Assembly: GCF_910596095.1 (NCBI RefSeq)
Contig: NC_056550.1
Location: 8,485,001 to 8,549,000, forward strand
Direction of reading: 5' to 3'
From: Thunnus maccoyii
Lineage: Eukaryota; Chordata; Actinopteri; Scombriformes; Scombridae
Length of the DNA: 64,000 nucleotides
Shown here: one piece after another, positions 12,304 to 23,253 of the stretch
Numbering within the stretch: position 1 is the first letter of the stretch
Layout: each line of letters begins with the position of its first letter
Notes under the pieces: generated by a model
What the model was told of the DNA's origin: nothing
Seen by the model: the letters and a program-made list of their open reading frames with translations, nothing else
Databases searched by the model: none
Translations under genes and position numbers: made by a program

Positions 12304-13919
12304 TGCAGAATATTTATCAGAGCCATTTTCACATGTTTATGGACTGGCGCAATATATATATTTGACTATTTTTAAAGGAAGAGCTATGAAGAGTATTTCA
12401 CTTTATTGTAACATATTACCATTTGGGAAATGGTTGAGGAGACACCAGAGGAGAGGAGCATGGAATAATGACGATATCGATCCCTCCAGGAAGGAAAGCT
12501 ACAATCGAGAACACATCGGTCATCACGTACACTCGGAATCAACCCTTCTAACCTATGAGCTTGTACATGATATTAATTATGGTTTACTTATCATTGTACA
12601 ATTGCAACTTTGCTAACTGAGCTTTGCCACTAAGTTTTTTTGGGATCTTACATTGTATATAACTGAGTCATGAAAATATTTCAGATGAATATGATGAAAC
12701 CCATAAAATGTGTCTGCTCATTTCTTTATTAGGTTTACTCCCCTGTGATTGGTTTAGAGCAGGCTTTCCCAACCTCAGATTCCATGTTGGGTTCACTGAC
12801 ATGAAAATGGGATGAATCAATACAGCAGACGTGTTGTTTTTAAGTCTAAGTAGATGTTTGGCAGAGTAGAGAAGGCTTTGAAACAGTGTTTAGGTGGATA
12901 AAATTCATCAGTATACAAAACATAATTGAACACTTACATGAATCAATAAAACGAAAATTAAAAATTTTTAAAGATTTAAGCAGATTAAGCAGAATTCTAT
13001 CAACTAAAACATTATTATCAATATCAATATTATCACATTATTAGAGTGGTGAAATACACAAATTCTGCTGAGTTTGAAAGACAATTCATGACAAAACCTA
13101 GAAAAGAGAAATTAAAATAATAGTACATATTTTAATGAAATGTTGACCACTGAATTCTGTATTGTGGAAAAGCAGAAACAGATATATAAAAACATTTTAA
13201 AAGACTTCCATACATGACGCTCACTTCAAATGTTCACTATATCTTTCTTTAACTTAATACCTTTAGGAATAATATCCATATACTGTAAATGTCTTTATCA
13301 TGCAGGTACTTTATTTTAATGTAATTGTGATAAGAGGTGCATCCATAGCATTTTGACAGGATTTGATAGCTGTGATTTCAGGGTACTAATCTTAGCCGCT
13401 GTGACGCAAGACGATCATACAAAAAGACTGAAGTGATGCCCATATATTATGGTGTTAGTGCTCACACCTACATACTACATACACTTTAAGTGTGTGCTTC
13501 TACAGCTATCAAAATGTGTGTTCGCCCATTTTTCTATTGGATATGCTATTAAATATCATTATCCAGGTCACAAAAGCAAAGTTTGAAAGGAATAATAGCC
13601 ATTTTCTATTCTTTTTAGGCATACATAATTAGAAAATAACACTTACTACCCAGGAATAAAAACTGTATAACATAGTGTAATTAACTGTACTGCTGGAGTA
13701 GAAAGAAAATCTGAGAAAACTGACTTAATTGTAGCTGCAACAAGGAGATTTCGGGGTGTTGTTGGAGCTACAGCAGAGTGGGAAATGGTGGGAAAGACGC
13801 GGATGTTATTGTTGTTTTAGTCAGTGGAGATTTTAGTTTAAATCCAGCAGATGGCGGTAATGCGACATTTTGGATGCCAACCGCCAATAAAAACGTAGAA
13901 TAGGAAGAAGAAGCGATGT
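12304..13919. other. pdap1 3' UTR and intergenic DNA to shmt1
   Basis: No credible coding exon. AT-rich DNA with hexamer-like signals (ATAAAA near 12712 and AATAAA near 12945) that could terminate pdap1. A short dispersed repeat with a CTCF-like core begins near 13842, just upstream of the shmt1 promoter. Confidence 0.5.
13842..13918 (+). repeat. Short dispersed repeat in the shmt1 promoter with a CTCF-like core
   Basis: The segment reads CCAGCAGATGGCGGTAATG, then GCCAACCGCC, AATAAAAA and GGAAGAAGAAG. The same block order recurs at 22861-22936, just upstream of cpsf4. CCAGCAGATGGCGG (13844-13857) fits the CTCF core consensus CCASYAGRKGGCRS at every position. Confidence 0.65.
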
Positions 13920-14039
13920 GATTGGTGGAAAGTTTGGCGGACTTTATCCTCCGTGAAGACGCAGTTTTTTTGTTGTAGCCTCATGGACAGATTTCAGTTT
14001 CACAACTGACAGCCAGCGGCGGGAGTCTCTTCTCGACAG
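13920..14039 (+). promoter_or_regulatory. shmt1 promoter and non-coding first exon
   Basis: An inverted CCAAT box (ATTGG, 13921-13925) and an E2F-like TTTGGCGG (13933-13940) lie just upstream. The first exon runs to CGACAG|GTGAGT and ends at 14039. No ATG in it opens the SHMT frame, so it is 5' UTR. The transcription start was not determined. The rest of the first intron (14040-15626) has no coding sequence except a TTAA-flanked MITE. Confidence 0.55.
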
Positions 14040-14892
14040 GTGAGTTTGTTAACGGTACTAACAATGTACAAACTTATACACACGACAAACTACGGGTCAC
14101 GTTGGCAGCTAGAAATACACTTTTAAAAGCGACTAACCTCTGTTTCGCGTTTGAAAGTCTTATGTGACATGATTTGTGTATTTGTTGGCTCTTGCTCGGT
14201 TGACATTCGGCAGCTTGTTTGTTTCCTTCAAAGGTAGAAATTTAGGTCAGATAAGCGGGCAGTTATTATGACTTTATATCTTTAACAGTAGTGGTACATT
14301 TCTACAGCTCAGCTCACTCTAAAAGTTTATCAAATGAGTCCACTTTATGCTTTGTTTGTGTTAACTCCCTTGTTGCCAACTTTCTGGGTCAGTCGAGCAG
14401 AGCAGATAAAGGTAATAAAACTCATGTGACAGACGGCTGACTGGCCTGCAGTAACTTTGTAAACCAGACCAGCAGTACCAGATAAATATTTACCCTATGT
14501 AAGTTAGTGTTAATACGGCGGGCAAAGATCTGGCTTCTTGGAGCAATGAACTTATTATACAAGTTACATAATAGTCTGTGTTATGAGAGGTTTTGCAATT
14601 CAGTTGCTCATCTTTCTTGTCTATGTAATGGTTCAAAGTTTAACTGATGGAGCCACATCACGCCACCGCTGGAGTGTTGCAACGCAGCTGCAGACAGCAG
14701 AGATGCTGATGTGTACTCCTTTGTCTGAGGTTGTGGGCTGTGATAATGGATCTATGAAAATGAATCTGTGATAATGGACCTGTATGGCAGATTGTCAGCA
14801 GCACTCATTGTATATTGTTTAAAAAGACAATACGATAACAACAATACAATATAGTTTTCAGCCTCATTAAAAGTCAAAAAAAGTTCACTTAA

Positions 14893-15524
14893 AGGACCAG
14901 TGTATAAGATTTAGTGGCAACCAGTGGTGAGGTTGCAGATTGCAACAAAGTGAGTACCCATCCCCTTCCCCTTCAGATGATGCTGCCCCACTGTATGCAA
15001 ACTGACTGGTGACAAAATCCGCACACATTCATTGTCTATTTGAAGCGACTAATTTGCTGCACAAAAGACACGGACCTGAACTGGCGATGCGGCGAGTGAG
15101 CGGGATAAATTCAAAAATTCAAATAGTGCTCACATCAAGACAGCCAATCAAGCTGCAGCACCATCTACTTTCTGAACAGCTGTGTGTACCAGCTGTGCGA
15201 CTGGCAGGGTGTTTTATATGAATTGGACGCATTCAGTGGGGCTGCACCGCAAGCATGTAGGAGAACCTACAGAGGCCACAAAACTCATGAAAAACACGAA
15301 AGCCAGTGTTTGGTTTGTCTGTTCTGGGCTACAGTAGAAACATGGCGGTGCAACATGGTGGCCTCCGTGGAAGAGGACCTGCTCTCTATGTAGATATAAA
15401 GGGCTCATTCTAAGGTAACAAAAACACGATTCTTATTTTCAGGTGATTATACATTAATTAAAACATATGAATATGATATTCCATTTCTGCCAATAAATTC
15501 CCTTAAATCCTACATACTGGTCCT
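14893..15524. mobile_element. TTAA-flanked MITE (piggyBac-like) in shmt1 intron 1
   Basis: TTAA (14889-14892) is followed by AGGACCAGTGTATAAGATTT. The right end, read in reverse complement, is AGGACCAGTATGTAGGATTT, followed by TTAA (15525-15528). The terminal inverted repeats are about 21 bp with 3 differences. A TTAA target duplication is diagnostic of the piggyBac superfamily. The interior has no transposase frame and is about 265 bp longer than the related copy at 33674-34040. Confidence 0.75.
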
Positions 15525-15654
15525 TTAATTCAACTTTTTAATACTCTTTTTTTATGTTTGTATGTTTTTGCGACTCTTATCAAGTCTCTAAATGAACGTA
15601 AGAATTATCCTCTTCCTCTTCTTTAGATCTCCACTTACCAGGTAAACCACAACC

Positions 15655-18600
15655 ATGTCTTTAACAAACGGCCACAGTATGAGCAAGGAAACATGGGAAT
15701 CGCACAACAAGATGATGTTGGAGCCTCTGTCCATCAACGACTCTGAGGTTTGTGTTCAGTGGATTTTACAAAGTTTATCTACATAAAGTACATAGACAAA
15801 AGACTGGAGTGGGATAAACAGTACTAATAACTTCTTTCAAGAATATTGTTTTAATGAGAGTTTTGTGCATTGGATTGGTGTCGACATTGCAACTTTCTAG
15901 AGCTGAAACAAGATTATTTTCATTATTGATTAATCCATTCATTGCACTCATTTACAGTCATATAAAAAAGAGAAAAGCAGCACATCGTCTCATATGAGAG
16001 GCCGGGAACTCAATCAATTAACCAACTGGTTGTTTCATCTCCAGACTTTTACCATCTCATTATTGCATTTGCAGTCAGACTGTGAGAGCAGCTACTAATC
16101 ACAAATAATTCTCCACATGAGTGTAGAACAGAATAAATGATGTGTTTTTGCACTGTAGAGCTTGTGTAACAAAATGTTCTTTTCCCCTGAATAATATTTG
16201 TGTACGTTTGTGTTTCAGGTGTTCTCCATCATAAAAAAAGAGAAGCACAGGCAGGTTTACGGTCTGGAGCTGATCGCTTCCGAGAACTTTGCCAGCAGAG
16301 CTGTTCTCGAGGCTCTGGGTTCCTGTATGAACAACAAGTACTCTGAAGGATATCCTGGACAGAGGTACAAGGATCGACCACGTTTGTCAAATTACTTATT
16401 AAATATCAGGAATGCATTTATGCTGTATCCTACCTGTTAGATTACAAATAAAGTTGTAATAATCTGCATGATCCCTGTGTTCAGGTACTATGGTGGTACG
16501 GAGCATGTTGACGAGCTGGAGAGACTCTGTCAGAAGAGGGCGCTGGAGGCCTTCGGTCTGGACTCAGAGAAATGGGGCGTCAACGTGCAGCCATACTCAG
16601 GTATCAAATACTAATTTAACATCTAAAACTATAAGCGCTTGACTGATGTCAGTATTTTTAACATACTTTCTCACTCTTCAAACTCCTCTTCTGTACTCCT
16701 CGCTTTTTCCATCTCCTCTCCTCATGTCTTGAAACTTCTTCCTTGTTCCTCTCTCTGACTTGACATACTTTTGTTGATGCTTCTCTGTAAAGGTTCGCCA
16801 GCCAACTTCGCCGTCTACACGGCCATTGTGGAGCCCCATGGCAGGATCATGGGACTGGACCTTCCTGATGGAGGTCACCTGACACACGGCTTCATGACTG
16901 AGAAAAAGAAAATCTCAGCGACGTCCATCTTCTTTGAGTCCATGCCATACAAGGTACATAAGAGTCACATGCAAATTGTCGATGCACACTCAGGCAGTTG
17001 GGAACACATTTCAAGATGTGAACAATAACTGTACAGTGAACACTATTTATTGAATATTCTGTTGGCATTGAATTATTCTAATGGCATTTGAACATTTCTG
17101 TTGTATCTGATGCTACTTTACAACTCTGTCATTGTGTGCTTCATAAAATCCTTTTTATCTTAATGTTGTTTTCCTAGACAGGGTATAAAGAATCATTTAG
17201 AGTGGGTCATTGTTGCTTAAAAAGTGGCTTTCTGAAAGACGTTTTATATTTGGAGTAGTTACATCTTGACTCTGGAGACGAAGTTAAACAAGATTAATTC
17301 AAACTGCCTCCATTTTTCCTCATTAGTGCAAGTATGTGCACGTGGCGTTGGCCTGTGGCTCCTTATAAAATGCGGGCAAAATTGGAAACCTAATAGAATA
17401 AAAGTAATTTAACTGTGTTGTTTTGGTGTATTTGTTATGACATGATCTACTGTTTTTAGGTGAATCCAGAAACTGGCTACATTGACTATGACAGACTGCA
17501 AGAAAACGCACGGCTCTTCCACCCAAAACTCATCATTGCAGGTCTTTTAGTACACACACACACACACACACATACAAAGACACACATACAAAGACAGTGC
17601 ATGCTTGTTTAGTTTTTAGGGTAAAATTTTAGTTTTAGACCAAAGAACTGAACTGAGTCTTTCATTTTTGTCTTCTTATTAAGATTGTAAATATGTCCCA
17701 CATTAAAACAAATCATTTATTCCCTGTAGAAACAAAGAGGAGCTGTATATGTAAAGAAGAAGGAAAAAAATATTATATATATTCACTTCTGTCTTTTTCT
17801 CCTCCAGGAACAAGCTGCTATTCCCGCAACATTGACTACGCTCGCATGAAGCAGATTGCTAATGAGAATGGTGCATATCTGATGGGAGACATGGCTCACA
17901 TCAGTGGACTGGTGGCAGCTGGAGTGGTGCCCTCGCCCTTCGAGTACTGTGACATTGTTTCCACAACAACACACAAGACGCTGCGCGGCTGCCGAGCTGG
18001 AGTTATATTCTACAGGAAAGGTAGAAATGGAATATGACGCCTTTTTCAAAAACAAACCTCTTGCCTTATCTGTTTTGTCATGAATATTTTTTCTCTTGCT
18101 TTCCATCTGACCTTCCGTCTGTCTTTCTGTTTCTCTCCTCCAGGTGTGCGGAGTGTGGATGCAAAGGGGAAGGAGGTTCTGTACAACTTGGAGTCTTTGA
18201 TCAATCAGGCTGTGTTTCCAGGGCTGCAGGGAGGACCACACAACCACGCTATCGCAGGTGCACCTCGTCATCATTTTTCTCCCTTTTGCCTTTATTCTCT
18301 CAGCTTTATGTGAACAGCTGTTCTATTTCGCCAGCGTCTATCTCATTTAGGTCATGTTTTTCACAGGTGTTGCTGTAGCTCTCAAACAAGCCATGACACC
18401 AGAGTTCAAGGCCTACCAGATGCAGGTTCTTGCAAACTGCAAAGCTCTATCAAGTAGCCTTATTGACCACGGGTACAAGATAGTCACTGGTAAGTGCTGC
18501 AGTACCACTCCACAAGCACAAGTTAAATTGAAACTTCACCATAGAGAACAAAAAGATGACAATAACTTATTACATCCATTCCTTTATTTCCTCCTTCATA

Positions 18601-20150
18601 TAAAGCATTTGGAGGTATTGATGTTAGTGAATAATATAAATTGAGTTCTCATTATTATGACAGCCTCACGTTAATGTAAACATCCCTATTGAACCTCTAT
18701 TCATCTAGTTTCATATGACAACAGTTAAAACTTATATAATCCTAAATATTTGTTTAAAATAGGGGTGATGACGCAGCATGCATGATTTATTATATATATA
18801 TAATTTATTTATTGTTTTTACTGGTGGTTTAGTTGAAAAAAGCCTTTGATAGCAGATTTATAGCATCATGGTCTGTGTTATGTTTTTTAATGCTCTGTGT
18901 CTCTGTGTGTAGGCGGCTCTGACAACCATCTGATCCTACTGGACCTGCGCAACAAAGGAAGTGATGGAGGACGAGCTGAGAAGGTTCTGGAAGCCTGTGC
19001 TATTGCTTGTAATAAGAACACCTGTCCAGGTAGTGTGTTTTAGCACTAATATGCAATGATACATGCAGCTTTGTTTGCATTGTAGAGTGTGTGTGTGTGA
19101 TTTCTACCCTTGCCTTTGTGAATGTTGCCATTGTTAATGATCCTTCAGAGCGCCATTCTAAACTTTTCACATACATCTCTTGGTTTAGGGGATAAGAGCG
19201 CTTTGCGCCCCAGTGGTCTGAGGTTTGGCTCTCCAGCTCTGACCTCCAGAGGTTTGGTGGAAGATGACTTCAAGAAGGTGGCTGAGTTCATTCACAGAGG
19301 TAAAAAAAAAAAAAAAAAGTAGAATCTCTGAGATATTCTCTGAGAAAAGTGTTTGAATTGTGGTGACCAGACCAATGAAGGGGTGATAAGGTATTCAGCT
19401 ATCTGTGCTTCAAGTGATACTGCACCCAATATGTCTATTGAGTATCAAACACTCCCCTGTCTATGCAGCACACCAAAGTTAACCCCCGTAAAACCACAAA
19501 TTGTCATTTTTATACTTCATTTTTGTATGGATTAAACAAACCAGATAAAACATGTTAATTAATGAGCTTTAGAGGTGCTGGGAGGCAGATTTGGGTACCT
19601 TTGGACAGAACCAGGCAATCTTTATGCTAAGCTAAGCTAACCAGCTTTTTTTTTTTTTTTTTTTACTTAAAAATGTCAGAAACAACTCCCAAGAAGCACA
19701 TTTGTAAAATGACACTTTGTTGAAACTTGGTAACACATTTAGCAGTTTTATGAAGTTCATTTTGAGATTCTGATTTAATTTTGAATTAATTCAACCACTA
19801 TGGTGCAGTGTTTTGTTCTGATTCCCGCCTCTGACTGGCTTTTTCTCCATAGTATCGGCAACTGAAGCTTGGACATCATCATATTTAAACCCATCCACCA
19901 AACCAAAATGATGAAAAACTAAAATTCTCAGAAACTTTTCAATCTGAAAGCCCTCGCTGCTCTTCTTTATCCTGCAGGCATTGAGCTGACCTTGGAGGTG
20001 CAGAGAAGTCTGGATCCCAAGGCCCCTCTGAGGGAGTTCATTCAGGCTCTTTCCCAGGGAGAGAAGTTCCAGCAGCGGGTATCTGAGATCAGGACAGAGG
20101 TGGAGGCTTTCGCTGGTCGTTTCCCCATGCCTGGCCTACCTGAGCTGTAA
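15655..20150 (+). CDS. shmt1: Cytosolic serine hydroxymethyltransferase, complete, 12 coding exons
   Basis: Coding exons are 15655-15747, 16219-16364, 16485-16600, 16793-16953, 17460-17541, 17808-18020, 18144-18257, 18367-18489, 18913-19029, 19189-19299 and 19978-20150; the non-coding exon 1 ends at 14039 and exon 2 starts at 15627. They sum to 1449 nt, 482 residues (human SHMT1: 483). The enzyme is PLP-dependent and interconverts serine plus tetrahydrofolate with glycine plus 5,10-methylene-THF. Visible motifs are [61 protein letters not shown] and the PLP-lysine motif TTTHKTLRG (Lys about 256), then [15 protein letters not shown] and [16 protein letters not shown]. No mitochondrial presequence is seen (start [14 protein letters not shown]), so it is the cytosolic paralogue rather than SHMT2. 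All splice phases agree. Confidence 0.97.
15898..16044. mobile_element. Divergent hAT-like MITE fragment in shmt1 intron 2
   Basis: It begins TAGAGCTGAAAC, followed by the family block ATTATTTTCATTATTGATTAATC and AAAAAGAGAAAAGCAGCA. The right end is blurred (GGTTGTTTCATCTCCA) and no clean target duplication remains. Confidence 0.5.
19460..19655 (-). repeat. Dispersed repeat with GCTAAGCTAAGCTAA motif
   Basis: It contains AAACCACAAATTGTCATTTT, GTATGGATTAAACAAACC, GTACCTTTGGACAGA and ATGCTAAGCTAAGCTAACC. Related blocks in the same order occur at 63286-63480, and related or rearranged blocks at 39605-39830 and 40880-41215. It lies in the last intron of shmt1. Class unknown. Confidence 0.6.
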
Positions 20151-20645
20151 AGGGTGGAGCTTCTGACACTGATGGCTGCTGGACTGATGACTATTGCAAA
20201 CATTATCATACCAATTTTGGTGGTGTGTTGTTCCGTGTGTATATTTGTTGTAAGTGTACACCTATGAAATCTGTCAAAGCTCATATCAAGACGCTTCCTT
20301 GTGACTTCACAGCAGTCATGGATAGACAACATTACAGCTCGGAACAGACTTGTCTCAATGAAAAGATTTGTGTGCGGATGAGCAGACATCATTGTCCTCT
20401 AGTTGTTCAGTATTGCTATAATACCTTCGCTGTTTCATGTTTTTTTTCTCAACTGTCAACATAAGATGTTACATTTACATTTAAGCTTTAATCTTGAAAG
20501 CAATCTCCACTTCCTTTTGTAGTGAGTTTCCAAGTTCAACGTTTCCTTACAGGCAGCACTGCAGATTGAAGCACAAAGTGACTATTAGTTTCATAAATGA
20601 GCGTCCTGTGTTACACACTGTATGCACATATACAGTTTGATACAT

Positions 20646-20651
20646 AATAAA
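20646..20651 (+). promoter_or_regulatory. shmt1 polyadenylation signal
   Basis: AATAAA about 500 bases after the shmt1 stop codon and the first canonical hexamer noticed downstream. Confidence 0.55.
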
Positions 20652-21639
20652 ACTACCATTGTTAACTATAACGAATGAATCAAAGGCTTCTGTTTGTGAT
20701 CTTTTAGTTTGACTGCAGATCTCTGCAAATGGGATGTTCCTTTCTTGATAGAAATATTAACAGACTGTTATGAAGAAATTCAGCATGAGATTAAACATTG
20801 AACGAGTTGATAGTTAAATACTCTGCTTCACGATGAAATGAAAATATCTTCAGGAACACACAGCACCCAAAGTTCTCACTACATATAAAGTACATCTCAA
20901 AGTACATCGCCTTCTGTTCATGTCTCTAGATAATATAAAGCTTCTATTTTTAGTCTTTCCTGTTTAAACAGAATCAGCTGACTGTCTTAATGCGCTTAAC
21001 CCTGAATTTACACAAAGCATTTAGTTCTGAGAGACACTTGCATGATAAGTGAGGATGAGATTTAAATAGGAGCCAGTAAAAGTTAACCCAAATAAAATAT
21101 ATTGTGACAGCAGACTGCTTATGTTTATTTAACTTTATTCATAGAAATTACAATATTACATGAATTTATTCAATATATTTAATTGAATATAAACTAATCC
21201 TGGTCAAATTGCTGTATATATAGTGTGTGTGTGTGTGTTCAGGGCAATTTGACAATAAAACAATAGATTAATGAAAAATATTCATTTATTAATTACACTG
21301 GTTGTATATAAAGTAAATTAATATGATAAATAAAATATTTGTTAACTATATGTTTATTTGTTTATTTATGTTTATTGCATTCTTATATTGATAGTTGTTA
21401 AAAGTTACATTTCTGATTAAATAAATGAATAAAACTTTAGTAAGTTTTGTGAATCAACAACTAAGAGAAAGATAAACAACTGTAAATAACCATCGTCCTG
21501 CGCTGGTCTGGGACTGTTGCTGGCTTGAAACAAACAGGTGGAGAGACTCAGTCCAGGGTCCAGGGGAAGACAGAGACCACACTGTTCCAACATTGTCTTA
21601 ATCCTGTTTGTTTTTTGTAACTTTGACTACTAAACACTG

Positions 21640-22010
21640 CTCAAGGTTCACCATCGTACAGGATTACCCACAGCTCATGCAAGGACATGTTGACAGTAAA
21701 GCCTATCTGGAAATGGTGAAAGAAAAACTAAAACACAACTGGGAAAATTACCTTCAGATTTATACAGATGGTGAGAAGGCCTGATAAGGAAATCTGGCTT
21801 TGTCTCTTATATCTGGACCTTCAAATTATGAAGAATAGACTGAGGGTGTTCAGTCTTTACAATGGAATTAATAGCAATAATCTGTGCATTACAGTGAATT
21901 GAGGAGGTGAAACCACAGAAAACAGTCATATGCTCAGATTCTGACGCCATTTAAACAAACTGGGTGTCTGATCTTATTGTAAAGCTGTTAATTCTGTTGG
22001 ACAGGGCTCA
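21640..22010 (+). mobile_element. LINE remnant with RNase H-like domain
   Basis: The frame starting near 21649 reads FTIVQDYPQLMQGHVD and reaches LQIYTDGEKA before a stop; IYTDG is the first-aspartate motif of RNase H. After frame shifts and stops, TMELIAIICALQ and TVICSDSDAI follow, matching the glutamate helix and second-aspartate strand of retroelement RNase H. The three acidic motifs come in the correct order and spacing within about 220 bp. It is a dead copy of an RNase H-bearing non-LTR retrotransposon. Confidence 0.65.
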
Positions 22011-22099
22011 GAGGTGGAGAGAAATGAGAGTGGAAAGGGCATTGAAGAGACCTCAGAGAAACTTGTCATGAGCAGGCTGGACTGATGAATTCTAACTAG

Positions 22100-22395
22100 G
22101 ACAAAAAGATCAGACCACATAACTCCTGTCTTCCAAAACTGTCATTGGCTACCTGTTGTCTGCAGATTACAATTCAAAATTCTCCTCTTGGTGTACAAAG
22201 CACTTAATGGTCTGGCTCCACAATACATGTCAGACATGCTAATAAATCTCCTACATGTGCCTACAGCATTTTCTAAGTCTGCTGAGATGGCATTCAGCAT
22301 GTATGCACTTAAAAAATGGAAGCGTTTTCCTGCTGAACTTCTTTTAAAAGCAAACTAAACACCTTGCTATTCAGTCGAGCATTTTCTTAAATGAA
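22100..22395 (+). mobile_element. LINE ORF2 C-terminal remnant (L2/CR1-like)
   Basis: From about 22110 the frame reads DHITPVFQNCHWLPVV, CRLQFKILLLVYKALNG and LAPQYMSDML. This is the conserved 3'-terminal ORF2 segment of L2/CR1/Rex1-type fish LINEs (HWLPV..R..FKI..L.YKALNG.AP.Y). It is followed by a decayed tail (ending near 22395) and a TATG microsatellite, which may be the original tandem-repeat 3' end. Confidence 0.65.
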
Positions 22396-22413
22396 CTCAG
22401 CATATATTTACAC

Positions 22414-22462
22414 TATGTATGTATGTATGTATGTATGTATGTATGTATGTATGTATGTATGT
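22414..22462. repeat. (TATG)n microsatellite
   Basis: About twelve tetranucleotide units directly after the LINE 3' remnant. A (TTTG)n run follows at about 22490-22515. Confidence 0.95.
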
Positions 22463-22860
22463 TTTTGTACAAGCACATTTTTTGCTGTGTTTTTGTTTGT
22501 TTGTTTGTTTGTTTTTATGTAAAACACATTGCTTGTTAGGTAAATACAGAAGGTGAAAATGGTCAGACAGCAATCTAGCACTGAACTGTGAGAGGCAGTA
22601 ATGTGCCACAAATGTACATAACTACTCTGGGATCTTTTTAGTCTGAGCATGTATTTTTATACTGTTCTAGATGTCAACAATAGCGACAGACACTTACAAT
22701 TGCACTCCAAAGGAATCACATGACACGTGGTATTAGAGAAATGTTGCAGAGGAGTTCAGGTGACGTAGGGTACAGGGTTATGTTCAGATTTGTAGGAAAC
22801 ACAGGAATTAATAGGAGAATTTAAAGTAATAGTGTAGTAACCGTTGTTATCTACACTACA

Positions 22861-22936
22861 AACCAGAAGGTGGCAGTAATGCGCCTAAAAGCTGTTTGCC
22901 AACAGCCATTAAACAAAAGAGGAAGAAGAAGAAGAA
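22861..22936 (+). repeat. Short dispersed repeat in the cpsf4 promoter with a CTCF-like core
   Basis: It reads CCAGAAGGTGGCAGTAATG, then TGCCAACAGCCATTAAA and a GGAAGAAGAAGAAG tail, in the same order as the copy at 13842 upstream of shmt1. The core at 22863-22876 fits CCASYAGRKGGCRS with one mismatch. It ends about 320 bases before the cpsf4 start codon. Confidence 0.65.
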
Positions 22937-23253
22937 GGGCTCTGCGTGCCTTGTTCCGTCAGGTCAGAGGTCAATCTGCGCGCCTCTCATCCTCACATCC
23001 ACTATTATAAGCAGCTCCGTGACAAACAAATAACTTAAACACCAAACTTAATAAAACAGCTCCGGTAAAGCTACAAAACGCAGCAGCTCCTTGTGTTTTC
23101 TACATCGGGAAGCTCGCTGATTGTCTTCAGCTCGTCGGTTAGCCCGGCTAGCTGCGTTAGCTGCTGAAGGAAGTTACTAACAGGCTCAACTCCAAGCTAA
23201 CTAACCGAAGCTGACATTTCTCTTGACGGGAGCACGACAAACCAAAAGCAGAC

